Of a DNA stretch of 64,000 nt, positions 33,501-46,564 are shown in pieces. Location: NCBI RefSeq assembly GCF_003057745.1, contig NZ_QBJD02000013.1:1-64000 (forward strand), given 5' to 3'. The first letter of the stretch is position 1; every line of letters starts with the position of its first letter. The DNA comes from Enterobacter sp. RIT418. GTDB taxonomy: Bacteria; Pseudomonadota; Gammaproteobacteria; Enterobacterales; Enterobacteriaceae. The position numbers and the translations under genes are program-made. The notes under the pieces were generated by a model, which was not told the origin of the DNA, did not search any database, and was given only the letters and a program-made list of their open reading frames with translations.

Positions 33501-34847
33501 ATGATTAGTCGCGTTAAAGGTTGGTTGTTAGCTGCAACGGTGCTGCTGTGCGCGCACGCCGGGGCGGCAAATCTTTCCGATATTCAGGTATCAAACGGCG
33601 ATAGCCAGGCCCGGATCACCTTCAGCTTTATGGGCGACCCTGAATATGCGTTCTCACAAATCGACGGCCGCAGCGTGGCGCTCGATATTAAACAGACCGG
33701 CGTAATCCAGGGATTGCCGCTGCAGTTCAGCGGAAACAACCTGGTGAAAAGCATTCGTTCAGGGACGCCACAGGACAGCCAGTCGTTAAGGCTAGTGGTC
33801 GATCTGACCGAAAAGGGGAAAACGAAGGCGGTTAAGCAGAAGAACGGCGCGAACTATACGGTCGTCTTTACGATTAACGCTGATGTACCGCCGCCGCCTC
33901 CACCGCCGCCCGCGCCGGTTATCGCAAAGCGTGTCGAACAGCCCGTTTATACACCGCGCCCTACGGAACCCGCGCGTAACCCGTTTAAAGCGCAAAACGA
34001 TCGCCTGACCGTTGCAACCAGCAGCAATACGGTGACGCGCCCTGCGGTCAGCGCACGGCGAGCGGTGAGCGGCAGCGAGAAAGTCATCATCGCTATTGAT
34101 GCCGGTCACGGTGGGCAAGATCCGGGGGCTATCGGACCGGGCGGCACGCGAGAGAAAAACGTCACCATTGCCATTGCCCGCAAGCTGCGCGCGCTGCTGA
34201 ATGACGATCCGATGTTTAAAGGCGTGATGACCCGCGACGGCGACTATTTTATCTCGGTGATGGGGCGTTCAGACGTAGCGCGTAAGCAGAATGCTAACTT
34301 CCTCGTGTCCATTCACGCGGATGCTGCGCCAAACCGCAGCGCCACCGGCGCCTCCGTCTGGGTGCTCTCAAACCGTCGTGCAAACAGCGAAATGGCAAAC
34401 TGGCTGGAAGAGCACGAGAAGCAGTCTGAACTGTTAGGCGGGGCGGGCGACGTGTTGGCTAACAGCCAGGCCGATCCATACCTTAGCCAGGCGGTGCTTG
34501 ATTTACAGTTCGGTCATTCCCAGCGCGTCGGGTATGATGTGGCCACTAACGTACTCAACCAGTTACAGAGCATCGGGTCGCTGCATAAGCGCCGCCCGGA
34601 GCATGCCAGCCTTGGCGTGCTGCGCTCTCCGGATATTCCGTCGATTCTGGTCGAGACGGGCTTTATCAGCAACAACGGCGAAGAGCGTCTGCTGGGCAGC
34701 GACAGCTACCAGCAGCAAATTGCCGAAGCGATTTATAACGGTCTGCGCAAATACTTTGACGCGCACCCGCTGCAGTCCGCGCCGCCGGGCGGAGCAGGCC
34801 AGGTGGCCAATGCTTCACTGCCGGGTGAGATGACCGCGACCAACTAA
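33501..34847 (+). CDS. amiB: N-acetylmuramoyl-L-alanine amidase AmiB
   Basis: A 448-residue periplasmic zinc amidase that splits septal peptidoglycan, activated by EnvC. A signal peptide (about 1-23) is followed by an AMIN domain (about 25-125) that targets the septum, a proline-rich linker with [10 protein letters not shown] near 131-140, and the Amidase_3 domain ([14 protein letters not shown] about 200-213; VETGFISN near 389-396). The His and Glu zinc ligands are present. Confidence 0.97.
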   Translation: MISRVKGWLLAATVLLCAHAGAANLSDIQVSNGDSQARITFSFMGDPEYAFSQIDGRSVALDIKQTGVIQGLPLQFSGNNLVKSIRSGTPQDSQSLRLVVDLTEKGKTKAVKQKNGANYTVVFTINADVPPPPPPPPAPVIAKRVEQPVYTPRPTEPARNPFKAQNDRLTVATSSNTVTRPAVSARRAVSGSEKVIIAIDAGHGGQDPGAIGPGGTREKNVTIAIARKLRALLNDDPMFKGVMTRDGDYFISVMGRSDVARKQNANFLVSIHADAAPNRSATGASVWVLSNRRANSEMANWLEEHEKQSELLGGAGDVLANSQADPYLSQAVLDLQFGHSQRVGYDVATNVLNQLQSIGSLHKRRPEHASLGVLRSPDIPSILVETGFISNNGEERLLGSDSYQQQIAEAIYNGLRKYFDAHPLQSAPPGGAGQVANASLPGEMTATN

Positions 34848-34856
34848 GGAGACGTC

Positions 34857-36701
34857 ATGCCGATTCAGGTTCTGCCGCCGCAGCTCGCGAACCAGATCGC
34901 CGCCGGTGAAGTGGTGGAACGCCCTGCATCGGTGGTGAAGGAGCTGGTGGAAAACAGCCTCGACGCGGGCGCAACCCGTATCGACATTGATATTGAACGC
35001 GGCGGGGCGAAGCTTATCCGCATTCGCGACAACGGCTGTGGCATCAAGAAAGACGAGCTGGCGCTTGCGCTGGCGCGTCACGCCACCAGTAAAATTACCT
35101 CGCTTGACGATCTGGAGGCGATTATCAGCCTCGGTTTTCGCGGCGAGGCGCTCGCCAGCATCAGCTCCGTTTCCCGTTTAACCCTCACGTCACGGACCGC
35201 AGATCAGCAGGAAGCCTGGCAGGCTTACGCCGAAGGGCGCGAGATGGACGTGACGGTCAAGCCAGCGGCGCACCCGGTAGGGACGACGCTGGAAGTGCTG
35301 GATCTGTTTTACAACACCCCCGCCCGGCGCAAATTTATGCGCACCGAAAAGACCGAATTCGGACATATCGACGAGATCATTCGCCGCATCGCGCTGGCGC
35401 GTTTTGACGTCACCATTAACCTCAGCCATAACGGCAAGGTGATGCGTCAGTACCGCGCGGTAGCGCAAGGCGGACAGAAGGAACGCCGTCTGGGCGCAAT
35501 CTGCGGGACGCCGTTCCTCGAGCAGGCGCTGGCGATTGAGTGGCAGCACGGCGACCTGGCCATGCGCGGCTGGGTAGCCGACCCTCAGGCTAACAGCGCC
35601 GCCTATGCTGAGATCCAGTACTGCTACGTCAACGGCCGCATGATGCGCGATCGCCTGATCAACCACGCCATTCGCCAGGCCTGTGAAGACAAGCTTGGTG
35701 CCGATCGACAGCCCGCGTTTGTGCTTTATCTGGAAATTGACCCGCATCAGGTGGACGTCAACGTGCATCCTGCCAAGCATGAGGTTCGTTTTCATCAGTC
35801 CCGGCTGGTACATGATTTTATTTATCAGGGCGTATTGAGCGTGTTACAGCAGCAGGTGGAGCCCGCGCTGCCGCTGGCGCGTGATGAACCCGCACCTCGT
35901 TCGCTGCCGGAGAACCGCGTAGCGGCAGGACGCAACCATTTCGCCGAGCCCGCGGCGGCGCGCGAACCGGCGGCGCCGCGTTTGGCATCCGCGGGCAGCG
36001 CACCGCGCCCAACCGGCGCGAATTATCCCAACGCGCAGGCGGGGTACCAAAAGCAGCAGGGCGAGTTATACCGTAAGCTGCTGGATACGCCGGCCGTCGA
36101 GCGAAAAGAGCACGTAGAGGTGCCCGCACCCACGCTTGAAGGGCACAGCCAGAGCTTTGGGCGCGTGTTGACGATTGTCGCCCCCGACATGGCGCTGCTG
36201 GAGCGTGAAGGCAAAATTTTCCTGCTGGCGCTGCCCGTCGCGGAGCGCTGGCTCAAGCAGGTACAGCTGACGCCTGGCCAAAATGTGGCCTGCGCGCAGC
36301 CGCTGCTGATCCCCGTACGCTTGAAAATATCCCCTGAAGAAACAGGGTTTTTGCAGCGTTCGCAGGGCAAACTGGCCGAAATGGGCATTGAAATCGTTCT
36401 GGAAGCGCAGCATGTGACAATTCGCGCAGTGCCTTTACCCTTACGCCAACAAAATTTACAAAACTTGATTCCTGAACTGATAGGCTACCTGGCGCAGCAA
36501 ACGTCGTTTGATGCTGCCAACACCGCGCAGTGGATCGCCCGCCATCTGGCAAGCGAACACAGTTCGTGGAGTATGGCGCAGGCGATTACCGTGCTGGCTG
36601 AGGTTGAACGCCTTTGCCCGCACCTGGTGAAAACGCCGCCGGGTGGATTATTGCAACCTGTTGATTTGAAAATGGCGATGACCGCCCTGAAAGATGAGTG
36701 A
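34857..36701 (+). CDS. mutL: DNA mismatch repair protein MutL
   Basis: A 614-residue GHKL ATPase linking MutS recognition to MutH and UvrD. ATP-binding motifs [13 protein letters not shown] (about 29-41), DNGCGI and FRGEALASI are intact. A linker of low complexity (about 340-420, rich in Ala, Pro, Arg) joins the C-terminal dimer domain. Length is one residue from E. coli MutL, so the gene looks functional. Overlaps miaA by 8 bases. Confidence 0.98.
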   Translation: MPIQVLPPQLANQIAAGEVVERPASVVKELVENSLDAGATRIDIDIERGGAKLIRIRDNGCGIKKDELALALARHATSKITSLDDLEAIISLGFRGEALASISSVSRLTLTSRTADQQEAWQAYAEGREMDVTVKPAAHPVGTTLEVLDLFYNTPARRKFMRTEKTEFGHIDEIIRRIALARFDVTINLSHNGKVMRQYRAVAQGGQKERRLGAICGTPFLEQALAIEWQHGDLAMRGWVADPQANSAAYAEIQYCYVNGRMMRDRLINHAIRQACEDKLGADRQPAFVLYLEIDPHQVDVNVHPAKHEVRFHQSRLVHDFIYQGVLSVLQQQVEPALPLARDEPAPRSLPENRVAAGRNHFAEPAAAREPAAPRLASAGSAPRPTGANYPNAQAGYQKQQGELYRKLLDTPAVERKEHVEVPAPTLEGHSQSFGRVLTIVAPDMALLEREGKIFLLALPVAERWLKQVQLTPGQNVACAQPLLIPVRLKISPEETGFLQRSQGKLAEMGIEIVLEAQHVTIRAVPLPLRQQNLQNLIPELIGYLAQQTSFDAANTAQWIARHLASEHSSWSMAQAITVLAEVERLCPHLVKTPPGGLLQPVDLKMAMTALKDE

Positions 36702-37644
36702 CGTAAGCAAGGCGAGCCTGCCTAAGGCGATTTTTTTAATGGGCCCAACGGCCTCCGGCAAAACGGCGTTAGCCATTGAGCTACGTAAAGTTTTGCCAGT
36801 AGAGTTGATTAGCGTTGATTCTGCCCTCATTTACAAGGGGATGGATATCGGTACGGCGAAGCCAGACGCAGAGGAACTGCGCGCGGCACCGCACCGTTTG
36901 CTGAACATTCTCGATCCGGCCCAGGCTTACTCCGCAGCGGATTTTCGCCGCGACGCGTTAGCCGAAATGGCCGAGATCACCGCGGCGGGACGTATTCCGC
37001 TGCTGGTGGGAGGAACCATGCTCTACTTTAAGGCGCTGTTGGAAGGGTTATCACCTTTACCCTCAGCGGACCCTGAAGTGAGGGCTAAAATTGAACAGCA
37101 GGCGGCAGAGCAGGGTTGGGACGTATTGCACAAGCAGCTGGCGGAGATTGACCCGGTTGCCGCAGCACGGATTCATCCAAATGATCCGCAAAGGCTTTCC
37201 CGGGCACTGGAAGTTTTTTTCATTTCGGGTAAAACTTTAACGGAACTGACGCAAACGTCAGGAGACGCTCTGCCGTATCAGGTGCATCAGTTCGCTATCG
37301 CCCCGGCGAGCCGTGAACTGCTGCATCAGCGAATTGAGCAGCGTTTTCATCAGATGTTGGCTTCAGATTTTGAAGCAGAAGTGCGGGCGCTTTTTGCCCG
37401 TGGAGATTTGCATACGGACATGCCTTCCATTCGTTGTGTGGGATATCGCCAGATGTGGTCGTATCTTGAAGGTGAAATTTCATACGATGAAATGGTTTAT
37501 CGAGGTGTTTGCGCCACGAGGCAGTTAGCGAAGCGCCAGATAACCTGGTTACGCGGTTGGGAGGGAGTTCACTGGTTAGACAGTGAGAAACCACAACAGG
37601 CGCTTAACGAAGTCATTCAGGTTGTTGGTGATATCGCTCACTGA
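36694..37644 (+). CDS. miaA: tRNA dimethylallyltransferase MiaA
   Basis: A 316-residue enzyme that adds an isopentenyl group to A37 of tRNAs reading UNN codons. The P-loop [11 protein letters not shown] (about 17-27), the [18 protein letters not shown] region and [15 protein letters not shown] are family marks. It overlaps mutL and is followed 84 bases later by hfq; in E. coli several hfq promoters, including a heat-shock one, lie inside miaA. Confidence 0.98.
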   Translation: MSDVSKASLPKAIFLMGPTASGKTALAIELRKVLPVELISVDSALIYKGMDIGTAKPDAEELRAAPHRLLNILDPAQAYSAADFRRDALAEMAEITAAGRIPLLVGGTMLYFKALLEGLSPLPSADPEVRAKIEQQAAEQGWDVLHKQLAEIDPVAAARIHPNDPQRLSRALEVFFISGKTLTELTQTSGDALPYQVHQFAIAPASRELLHQRIEQRFHQMLASDFEAEVRALFARGDLHTDMPSIRCVGYRQMWSYLEGEISYDEMVYRGVCATRQLAKRQITWLRGWEGVHWLDSEKPQQALNEVIQVVGDIAH

Positions 37645-37716
37645 ATGTGTACAATTGAACCGTATCGTGCGCAATTTTCAGAATCGCAAGGTTCTAAGTA
37701 GAAAACAATCATATAA

Positions 37717-38040
<324 letters not shown>

Positions 38041-38114
38041 GGTCTTGAGCTGTTATCCACACGGGGAGCCAGGGATCCTGCGTTCCCCGCTGATCTTTTT
38101 AGAGGGTTATACGC

Positions 38115-39395
38115 TTGTTTGACCGTTATGATGCCGGTGAGCAGGCGGTGCTGGTACACATCTATTTTTCGCAAGACAAAGATATGGAAGACCTCCAGGA
38201 GTTTGAAACTCTGGTCTCTTCCGCCGGTGTCGAAGCAATGCAGGTGATTACCGGTAGCCGTAAAGCGCCGCACCCAAAGTATTTTGTTGGTGAAGGTAAA
38301 GCAGTTGAAATTGCGGATGCCGTAAAAGCAACCGGCGCCTCCGTCGTGTTGTTTGACCATGCGCTGTCTCCGGCTCAGGAACGTAACCTGGAAGCCCTTT
38401 GCGAATGCCGTGTTATCGATCGCACAGGCTTAATTTTAGATATTTTTGCTCAGCGTGCGCGCACACACGAAGGGAAGCTGCAGGTTGAGCTGGCGCAGCT
38501 GCGCCATCTGGCGACGCGCCTTGTGCGCGGCTGGACCCACCTTGAAAGACAAAAGGGCGGGATCGGTTTGCGCGGTCCGGGTGAAACCCAGCTCGAAACC
38601 GACCGTCGTTTATTACGTGGCCGTATTACCCAGATCCTCTCACGTCTGGAAAGAGTTGAGAAACAGCGTGAGCAGGGACGTCGTTCGCGAACGAAAGCCG
38701 ACATCCCAACGGTGTCGCTGGTGGGGTATACCAACGCCGGTAAATCCACCCTGTTTAACCAGATTACCGAAGCCCAGGTGTATGCCGCAGACCAGCTTTT
38801 TGCGACCCTGGACCCTACGCTGCGTCGCATTGACGTTGCTGACGTGGGGGAAACGGTGCTGGCGGATACCGTAGGGTTTATTCGCCATCTGCCGCACGAT
38901 CTGGTGGCGGCGTTTAAAGCCACCCTGCAGGAGACGCGTCAGGCGACCCTGCTGCTGCACGTGATAGATGCAGCGGACGTCCGCGTGCAGGAGAACATCG
39001 ACGCGGTAAACGTGGTGCTCGAAGAGATCGAGGCCCACGAAATCCCAACGCTGTTGGTGATGAATAAAATCGATATGATGGATGATTTTGAACCGCGTAT
39101 CGACCGGGATGAAGAGAACAAACCGATTCGGGTCTGGCTTTCCGCCCAGACCGGTGTTGGTGTGCCACTGCTTTTCCAGGCTTTGACAGAACGTCTTTCC
39201 GGTGAGGTAGCTCAGCACACGCTGCGCCTGCCGCCACAGGAAGGCAGGCTGCGCAGCCGGTTTTATCAGCTTCAGGCGATAGAAAAAGAGTGGATGGAGG
39301 ATGACGGCAGCGTGGGGATGCAGGTGCGTATGCCGATCGTTGACTGGCGTCGCCTCTGTAAACAAGAACCTGCGCTGGCGGACTATATCGTCTGA
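38115..39395 (+). CDS. hflX: Ribosome-splitting GTPase HflX
   Basis: A 426-residue Obg-HflX GTPase that splits stalled or heat-damaged 70S ribosomes. The N-terminal HflX domain ([15 protein letters not shown] near 155-169) is followed by a G domain: [12 protein letters not shown] (G1, about 205-216), DTVGF (G3) and NKID (G4). It starts with TTG at 38115, as E. coli hflX does, with GAGGG upstream; translation is probably modest. Confidence 0.97.
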   Translation: MFDRYDAGEQAVLVHIYFSQDKDMEDLQEFETLVSSAGVEAMQVITGSRKAPHPKYFVGEGKAVEIADAVKATGASVVLFDHALSPAQERNLEALCECRVIDRTGLILDIFAQRARTHEGKLQVELAQLRHLATRLVRGWTHLERQKGGIGLRGPGETQLETDRRLLRGRITQILSRLERVEKQREQGRRSRTKADIPTVSLVGYTNAGKSTLFNQITEAQVYAADQLFATLDPTLRRIDVADVGETVLADTVGFIRHLPHDLVAAFKATLQETRQATLLLHVIDAADVRVQENIDAVNVVLEEIEAHEIPTLLVMNKIDMMDDFEPRIDRDEENKPIRVWLSAQTGVGVPLLFQALTERLSGEVAQHTLRLPPQEGRLRSRFYQLQAIEKEWMEDDGSVGMQVRMPIVDWRRLCKQEPALADYIV

Positions 39396-39450
39396 TCAGA
39401 AAGGGTAAGCCTGAAAATTCGCCCTTGCATAACAAATATGGAGCATATAC

Positions 39451-40710
39451 ATGGCGTGGAATCAGCCCGGTAATAACGGACAAGACCGCGACCCGTGGGG
39501 AAGCAGCAATAATCAAGGCGGCAACTCTGGGGGAAATGGCAACAAAGGTGGTCGCGAGAAGGGGCCACCGGATCTGGATGATATCTTCCGCAAGCTCAGC
39601 AAAAAGCTGGGGGGCCTTGGCGGAGGAAACGGGTCCGGCTCGGGTGGTAATTCCACTCAGAGTCCTCGCCCGCCAATGGGTGGCCGCGTGGTGGGCATTG
39701 TCGCCGCGGCTGTCGTTATCATCTGGGCAGCCAGCGGGTTCTACACCATTAAAGAAGCAGAACGCGGCGTGGTGACTCGTTTCGGTAAGTTCAGCCATCT
39801 GGTTGAGCCGGGCCTGAACTGGAAACCGACGTTTATTGACGACGTCACCGCAGTGAACGTGGAGTCCGTTCGTGAACTGGCGGCGTCCGGCGTGATGCTG
39901 ACCTCGGACGAAAACGTCGTGCGCGTAGAGATGAACGTGCAGTACCGCGTGACCGATCCTGAGCGCTACCTGTTTAGCGTGACCAGCGCGGACGACAGCC
40001 TGCGTCAGGCAACCGACAGCGCCCTGCGCGGCGTGATCGGCAAATACACCATGGACCGTATCCTGACCGAAGGTCGTACCGTTATTCGTAGCGATACCCA
40101 GCGCGAGCTGGAAGAGACCATTCGTCCTTACAACATGGGTATCACCCTGCTTGACGTCAACTTCCAGGCCGCGCGTCCGCCGGAAGAGGTGAAAGCCGCG
40201 TTTGATGATGCCATTGCCGCGCGTGAAAACGAGCAGCAGTACATCCGTGAAGCAGAAGCGTACACCAACGAAGTCCAGCCGCGTGCGAACGGTCAGGCGC
40301 AGCGTATCCTTGAAGAAGCGCGCGCGTATAAGACCCAGACTATCCTGGAAGCACAGGGTGAAGTGGCTCGCTTTGCGAAAATCCTGCCGGAGTATAAAGC
40401 CGCGCCGGAAATTACCCGCGAGCGTCTCTACATTGAGACCATGGAAAAAGTGCTGAGCCACACGCGTAAGGTGCTGGTTAACGACAGCAAAGGCGGAAAC
40501 CTGATGGTCCTGCCGCTGGATCAGATGCTGAAAGGCGGTTCTGCACCGGCTGCGAAAGACACCAGCGGCGCAAACAACCTGCTGCGCCTGCCGCCTGCCT
40601 CAAAGGGCAGCTCCAGCGCGAACTCAACGCCTTCTACGAACGATGGTGACATTATGGACCAACGCCGTGCTAACGCGCAGCGTAACGACTACCAGCGTCA
40701 GGGGGAATAA
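39451..40710 (+). CDS. hflK: FtsH protease modulator HflK
   Basis: A 419-residue SPFH/prohibitin membrane protein. The Gly/Asn-rich N-terminus (1-75) is cytoplasmic, one membrane helix is at about 80-98 (VVGIVAAAVVIIWAASGFY), then the SPFH domain and coiled coil are in the periplasm. Forms the large HflKC cage around FtsH. It ends two bases before hflC. Confidence 0.97.
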   Translation: MAWNQPGNNGQDRDPWGSSNNQGGNSGGNGNKGGREKGPPDLDDIFRKLSKKLGGLGGGNGSGSGGNSTQSPRPPMGGRVVGIVAAAVVIIWAASGFYTIKEAERGVVTRFGKFSHLVEPGLNWKPTFIDDVTAVNVESVRELAASGVMLTSDENVVRVEMNVQYRVTDPERYLFSVTSADDSLRQATDSALRGVIGKYTMDRILTEGRTVIRSDTQRELEETIRPYNMGITLLDVNFQAARPPEEVKAAFDDAIAARENEQQYIREAEAYTNEVQPRANGQAQRILEEARAYKTQTILEAQGEVARFAKILPEYKAAPEITRERLYIETMEKVLSHTRKVLVNDSKGGNLMVLPLDQMLKGGSAPAAKDTSGANNLLRLPPASKGSSSANSTPSTNDGDIMDQRRANAQRNDYQRQGE

Positions 40711-40712
40711 GG

Positions 40713-41717
40713 ATGCGTAAGTCAGTTATTGCGATCATCATCATCGTACTGGTCGTACTTTATACCTCTATTTTTGTGGTGAAAGAGGGTGAGCGCGGGA
40801 TCAAGTTCCAGTTCAGCAGCGTCGTGCGTGATGGCGACAAAAAGCCGCTGATCTATGAGCCAGGTCTGCACTTCAAGGTGCCGTTCATTCAGTCTGTTAA
40901 AACGCTCGACGCCCGTATCCAGACCATGGATAACCAGGCCGACCGTTTTGTTACCAAAGAGAAAAAAGACCTGATCGTTGATTCTTATATCAAATGGCGC
41001 ATCAGTGACTTCAGCCGTTACTTCCTGGCAACGGGCGGCGGCGACGTTTCCCAGGCCGAAGTTCTGTTGAAACGTAAGTTCTCTGACCGTCTGCGTTCTG
41101 AAATTGGTCGTCTGGACGTGAAAGACATCGTCACCGACTCCCGCGGCCGTCTGACTCTGGAAGTGCGTGATGCGCTGAACTCCGGTTCTGCGGGCACCGA
41201 GGACGAAGTGGAAACGCCAGCGGCGGACGATGCGATCGCCAAGGCCGCCGAGCGCGTTCAGGCTGAAACCAACGGTAACGTACCGGTGATCAACCCGAAC
41301 AGTATGGCTGCGCTGGGTATCGAAGTGGTCGACGTGCGTATCAAGCAGATCAACCTGCCTGCCGAAGTGTCCGAGGCGATCTACAACCGTATGCGCGCCG
41401 AGCGTGAAGCGGTAGCCCGTCGTCACCGTTCACAGGGCCAGGAAGAGGCTGAGAAGCTGCGCGCGGCAGCGGACTATGAAGTCACCAAGACGCTGGCGGA
41501 ATCAGAGCGTCAGGGCCGTATCCTGCGCGGTGAAGGTGATGCCGAAGCGGCGAAACTGTTTGCCGATGCATTCAGCCAGGACCCAGACTTCTACGCCTTT
41601 ATCCGCAGCCTGCGTGCCTACGAGAATAGCTTCCAGAGCAACCAGGATGTGATGGTGCTCAGCCCGGACAGCGATTTCTTCCGTTATATGAAGACGCCGG
41701 CTAACGCAACGCGATAA
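40713..41717 (+). CDS. hflC: FtsH protease modulator HflC
   Basis: A 334-residue SPFH partner of HflK. An N-terminal membrane anchor (about 4-22, SVIAIIIIVLVVLYTSIFV) precedes the SPFH domain and an AE-rich coiled coil (about 225-280). It alternates with HflK in the cage that controls FtsH access. Confidence 0.98.
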   Translation: MRKSVIAIIIIVLVVLYTSIFVVKEGERGIKFQFSSVVRDGDKKPLIYEPGLHFKVPFIQSVKTLDARIQTMDNQADRFVTKEKKDLIVDSYIKWRISDFSRYFLATGGGDVSQAEVLLKRKFSDRLRSEIGRLDVKDIVTDSRGRLTLEVRDALNSGSAGTEDEVETPAADDAIAKAAERVQAETNGNVPVINPNSMAALGIEVVDVRIKQINLPAEVSEAIYNRMRAEREAVARRHRSQGQEEAEKLRAAADYEVTKTLAESERQGRILRGEGDAEAAKLFADAFSQDPDFYAFIRSLRAYENSFQSNQDVMVLSPDSDFFRYMKTPANATR

Positions 41718-41739
41718 ACTCAGGCGCGTTTGAGTATTC

Positions 41740-41774
41740 AAACCACCGCTCTCACCGGAGCGGTGGTTTTCTTT
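41740..41774 (+). terminator. hflC terminator
   Basis: AACCACCGCTC / GAGCGGTGGTT (11-bp stem) with T run, between hflC and yjeT; ends the superoperon. Confidence 0.92.
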
Positions 41775-41788
41775 TATGAGGAATGAAA

Positions 41789-41986
41789 ATGAATTCAACG
41801 ATTTGGCTCGCGCTGGCTCTGGTTTTGGTGCTGGAAGGCCTTGGGCCGATGCTTTATCCGCGCGCCTGGCGTCGAATGATCGCGACCATGAGCGCACTAC
41901 CGGATAATATTTTGCGCCGATTTGGGGGCGGACTTGTGGTTGCCGGTATCGTGATCTACTACATGTTGAGGAAAACGATTGGCTGA
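41789..41986 (+). CDS. yjeT: DUF2065 membrane protein YjeT
   Basis: A 65-residue inner-membrane protein with two hydrophobic helices (about 3-19 and 45-60) flanking a basic RAWRRM segment; matches E. coli YjeT. ATG 41789 has GAGG at good spacing; an ATG two codons earlier is also possible. Function is unknown. It may be reached by read-through from hflC, and purA follows after about 100 bases. Confidence 0.93.
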   Translation: MNSTIWLALALVLVLEGLGPMLYPRAWRRMIATMSALPDNILRRFGGGLVVAGIVIYYMLRKTIG

Positions 41987-42068
41987 TCAAAAAGTGGTCG
42001 GATTTGGCATATTTTGGGGTCAAAAAGTGCTGTATATCTGAAAAAGCGGTGGTAGAATCCATTTTTAA

Positions 42069-43388
<1,320 letters not shown>

Positions 43389-43398
43389 TGAGGGTTTT

Positions 43399-43428
43399 GC
43401 CCGGCGGCACTGCGCTTGCCGGGCCTAC
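43399..43428. repeat. REP-like element after purA
   Basis: GCCCGGC ... GCCGGGC followed by CTAC has the REP layout with an internal GGCACTGCGC. It lies about ten bases after the purA stop. Confidence 0.8.
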
Positions 43429-43442
43429 AAAATCCATCACAG

Positions 43443-43472
43443 GCCGGAAAGCTATGCGCATCCGGCTTTTTC
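43443..43472 (+). terminator. purA terminator
   Basis: GCCGGA / TCCGGC hairpin followed by TTTTT. Confidence 0.75.
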
Positions 43473-43588
43473 GTCCTCTTTCCCCCTTTCCATTCAAATA
43501 AATTAGCTGCTATCTATCTGGCTGGTTTATCATCATTAATGAATATCTGTGCGGTTTTACCGCGTTTTCCCTTTTTCCTGAGGTTGAT

Positions 43589-44014
43589 GTGCAGTTAACA
43601 AGTTTCACCGATTACGGCTTACGCGCCTTAATTTACATGGCGTCGTTACCCGATGGGAAAATGACCAGTATCTCTGAGGTGACAGAGGTCTACGGTGTGT
43701 CCCGTAATCATATGGTCAAAATAATCAATCAACTTAGTCGTGCCGGATACGTTGCTGCCGTCCGCGGGAAGAATGGGGGAATTCGTCTGGGTAAACCGGC
43801 GCAGAGTATTCGCGTTGGGGATGTGGTGCGTGAACTGGAGCCGCTGTCTCTGGTGAATTGCAGCAGCGAGTTCTGCCACATTACTCCCGCTTGTCGTCTG
43901 AAACAGGCGCTTTCTCAGGCCGTGCAAAGTTTTCTCAAGGAACTGGATAACTACACGCTGGCCGATTTGGTTGAAGAGAATCAACCGCTTTATAAATTAT
44001 TGCTGGTGGAATGA
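43589..44014 (+). CDS. nsrR: Nitric-oxide-sensing repressor NsrR
   Basis: A 141-residue Rrf2-family iron-sulfur repressor of NO-detoxification genes such as hmp and ytfE. The winged HTH is at about 25-65, with cluster ligands Cys91, Cys96 and Cys102. The GTG start at 43589 matches the family start and has AGG just upstream. The stop is 38 bases before rnr, so the two are likely one transcript. Confidence 0.97.
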   Translation: MQLTSFTDYGLRALIYMASLPDGKMTSISEVTEVYGVSRNHMVKIINQLSRAGYVAAVRGKNGGIRLGKPAQSIRVGDVVRELEPLSLVNCSSEFCHITPACRLKQALSQAVQSFLKELDNYTLADLVEENQPLYKLLLVE

Positions 44015-44052
44015 AGAAAATTTCCACCGGAGCTGACAACGGAGGAACCGAC

Positions 44053-46500
44053 ATGTCACATGATCCTTTCCAGGAACGCGAAGCCGAAAAATACGCGAAT
44101 CCTATCCCCAGCCGCGAGTTCATCATTGAACACTTAACTAAACGCGAAAAACCCGCCAACCGTGAAGAACTTGCCGCTGAATTACACATTGAAGGTGAAG
44201 AGCAAACTGAAGCCCTTCGCCGCCGCCTGCGCGCGATGGAGCGCGACGGGCAGCTGGTCTTTACCCGCCGCCAGTGCTATGCGCTGCCTGAACGCCTCGA
44301 CCTGGTGAAAGGTATCGTCATTGGCCACCGCGATGGCTTTGGCTTCCTGCGCGTCGAGGGCCGCAAAGATGACCTGTACCTCTCATCCGAACAGATGAAG
44401 ATGTGCATTCATGGCGATCAGATCCTGGCGCAGCCGCTGGGCGCTGACCGCAAAGGCCGCCGCGAAGCGCGCGTTGTGCGCGTGCTGGTGCCAAAAACCA
44501 GCCAGATCGTTGGCCGCTACTTTACCGATGCCGGCGTGGGCTTTGTGGTGCCGGACGATAGCCGCCTGAGCTTCGATATCCTGATCCCGCCTGAAGAGGT
44601 CATGGGCGCGCGCATGGGCTTTGTGGTGGTGGTGGAACTTACCCAGCGTCCAACCCGCCGCACCAAAGCGGTAGGTAAAATTGTCGAAGTGCTCGGCGAC
44701 AACATGGGCACGACAATGGCCGTGGATATGGCGCTGCGTACCCATGAGATCCCGTACGTCTGGCCGAAAGCGGTTGAAGAGCAGATTGAAAGCCTGCGCG
44801 AAGAAGTGCCGGAAGAGTCCAAGGTTGGCCGCGTGGACCTGCGCTCCCTGCCGCTGGTTACCATTGATGGCGAAGACGCCCGCGACTTTGATGACGCCGT
44901 TTACTGCGAGAAAAAACGCGGCGGCGGCTGGCGCCTGTGGGTTGCCATTGCGGACGTGAGCTACTACGTTCGCCCGCACACGCCTCTGGATAACGAAGCG
45001 CGCAGCCGCGGCACGTCGGTCTACTTCCCGTCTCAGGTTGTGCCGATGCTGCCGGAAGTGCTTTCCAACGGCCTGTGCTCCCTGAACCCGCAGGTTGACC
45101 GCCTGTGCATGGTCTGTGAAATGACCATCTCGACCAAGGGCCGCTTAACCGGCTACAAATTCTACGAAGCGGTGATGAGCTCGCACGCGCGCCTGACCTA
45201 CACCAAGGTCTGGCACATGCTGCAGGGCGACCAGGAGCTGCGCGAGCAGTACGCGCCGCTGGTTAAGCACATCGAAGAGCTGCATAACCTCTATAAAACC
45301 CTGGATCAGGCGCGCGAAGAGCGCGGCGGGATCTCGTTCGAGAGCGAAGAGGCGAAATTCATCTTCAACGCCGAGCGCCGCATTGAGCGTATCGAGCAGA
45401 CCCAGCGTAACGACGCGCACAAGCTGATCGAAGAGTGCATGATCCTGGCTAACATCTCGGCGGCGCGCTTCGTTGAGAAAGCCAAAGAGCCTGCGCTGTT
45501 CCGTATTCACGATAAGCCAACAACGGAAGCCATTACGTCGTTCCGCTCCGTGCTCGCCGAGCTCGGCCTGGAACTGCCTGGCGGCAGCAAGCCGGAGCCG
45601 CGCGACTACGCCGAGCTGCTGGAATCCATCAGCGATCGTCCTGACGCGGAAATGCTGCAAACCATGCTCCTGCGCTCCATGAAGCAGGCGATTTACGATC
45701 CGGAAAACCGCGGCCACTTTGGCCTGGCGCTTCAGTCCTACGCCCACTTTACCTCGCCGATCCGTCGTTACCCGGATCTCTCTCTGCACCGCGCGATTAA
45801 ATATTTGCTGGCGCAGGAGCAGGGCCACAAGGGGAACACCACCGAAACCGGCGGCTATCACTATTCGATGGAAGAGATGCTGCAGCTCGGCCAGCACTGT
45901 TCCATGGCCGAACGCCGTGCCGATGAGGCGACGCGCGACGTGGCGGACTGGCTGAAGTGCGACTTTATGCTGGACCAGGTCGGCAACGTCTTTAAAGGCG
46001 TCATTGCCAGCGTGACCGGCTTTGGCTTCTTCGTGCGTCTGGACGAGCTGTTCATCGACGGTCTGGTGCACGTTTCCAGCCTTGATAACGACTACTACCG
46101 CTTTGACCAGGTGGGCCAGCGTCTGATTGGCGAATCCGGCGGCCAGACCTACCGCCTGGGCGACCGCGTGGAAGTGAAGGTTGAGGCCGTGAATATGGAC
46201 GACCGTAAGATAGACTTTAGCCTGATCTCCAGCGAGCGCGCGCCGCGTAACGTCGGCAAGACCGAGCGTGAGAGAGCGAAGAAAGGCGGTAACGGCAACG
46301 GTAAATCGGGTGGAAAACGCCGTCAGGCGGGTAAGAAGGTGAACTTCGAGCCGGACAGCGCGTTCCGCGGCGAGAAGAAGCAAAAGCCAAAAGCGGCGAA
46401 GAAAGAGGCCCGCTCGGCGAAAAAGCCTTCCGCCAAAACGCAGAAAATAGCCGCTGCCACCAAAGCGAAACGCGCAGCGAAAAAAAAGCAGGCGGAGTAA
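44053..46500 (+). CDS. rnr: Ribonuclease R
   Basis: An 815-residue 3'-5' exoribonuclease of the RNB family that degrades structured RNA and helps trans-translation. In order: N-terminal helix-turn-helix, two cold-shock domains, RNB catalytic domain ([16 protein letters not shown] about 272-287, with the metal-binding Asp residues), S1 domain near 640-725, and a long Lys/Ala-rich basic tail (about 735-815). ATG at 44053 follows GGAGGA; 14 extra codons of open frame upstream are not used. Confidence 0.98.
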   Translation: MSHDPFQEREAEKYANPIPSREFIIEHLTKREKPANREELAAELHIEGEEQTEALRRRLRAMERDGQLVFTRRQCYALPERLDLVKGIVIGHRDGFGFLRVEGRKDDLYLSSEQMKMCIHGDQILAQPLGADRKGRREARVVRVLVPKTSQIVGRYFTDAGVGFVVPDDSRLSFDILIPPEEVMGARMGFVVVVELTQRPTRRTKAVGKIVEVLGDNMGTTMAVDMALRTHEIPYVWPKAVEEQIESLREEVPEESKVGRVDLRSLPLVTIDGEDARDFDDAVYCEKKRGGGWRLWVAIADVSYYVRPHTPLDNEARSRGTSVYFPSQVVPMLPEVLSNGLCSLNPQVDRLCMVCEMTISTKGRLTGYKFYEAVMSSHARLTYTKVWHMLQGDQELREQYAPLVKHIEELHNLYKTLDQAREERGGISFESEEAKFIFNAERRIERIEQTQRNDAHKLIEECMILANISAARFVEKAKEPALFRIHDKPTTEAITSFRSVLAELGLELPGGSKPEPRDYAELLESISDRPDAEMLQTMLLRSMKQAIYDPENRGHFGLALQSYAHFTSPIRRYPDLSLHRAIKYLLAQEQGHKGNTTETGGYHYSMEEMLQLGQHCSMAERRADEATRDVADWLKCDFMLDQVGNVFKGVIASVTGFGFFVRLDELFIDGLVHVSSLDNDYYRFDQVGQRLIGESGGQTYRLGDRVEVKVEAVNMDDRKIDFSLISSERAPRNVGKTERERAKKGGNGNGKSGGKRRQAGKKVNFEPDSAFRGEKKQKPKAAKKEARSAKKPSAKTQKIAAATKAKRAAKKKQAE

Positions 46501-46517
46501 AATACCCCTCACCCTGA

Positions 46518-46539
46518 CCCTCTCCCCGCGGGGAGAGGG
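46518..46539. repeat. Intergenic palindrome between rnr and rlmB
   Basis: CCCTCTCCCC-GC-GGGGAGAGGG is a perfect 22-base palindrome, preceded by CCCTCACCCTGA. It is the clearest member of the dispersed family in this window. rnr and rlmB point the same way, so here it may serve as an RNA-stability hairpin or partial terminator. Confidence 0.85.
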
Positions 46540-46564
46540 GAAATGCATATTATGAGAACCATCA

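Noticed and set aside
38914..40461. 515-residue open frame opposite hflX and hflK
   Set aside because: It spans two conserved genes on the other strand and contains only antisense of them.
45145..46548. 467-residue open frame opposite rnr
   Set aside because: Antisense shadow of RNase R including its basic tail; no independent support.
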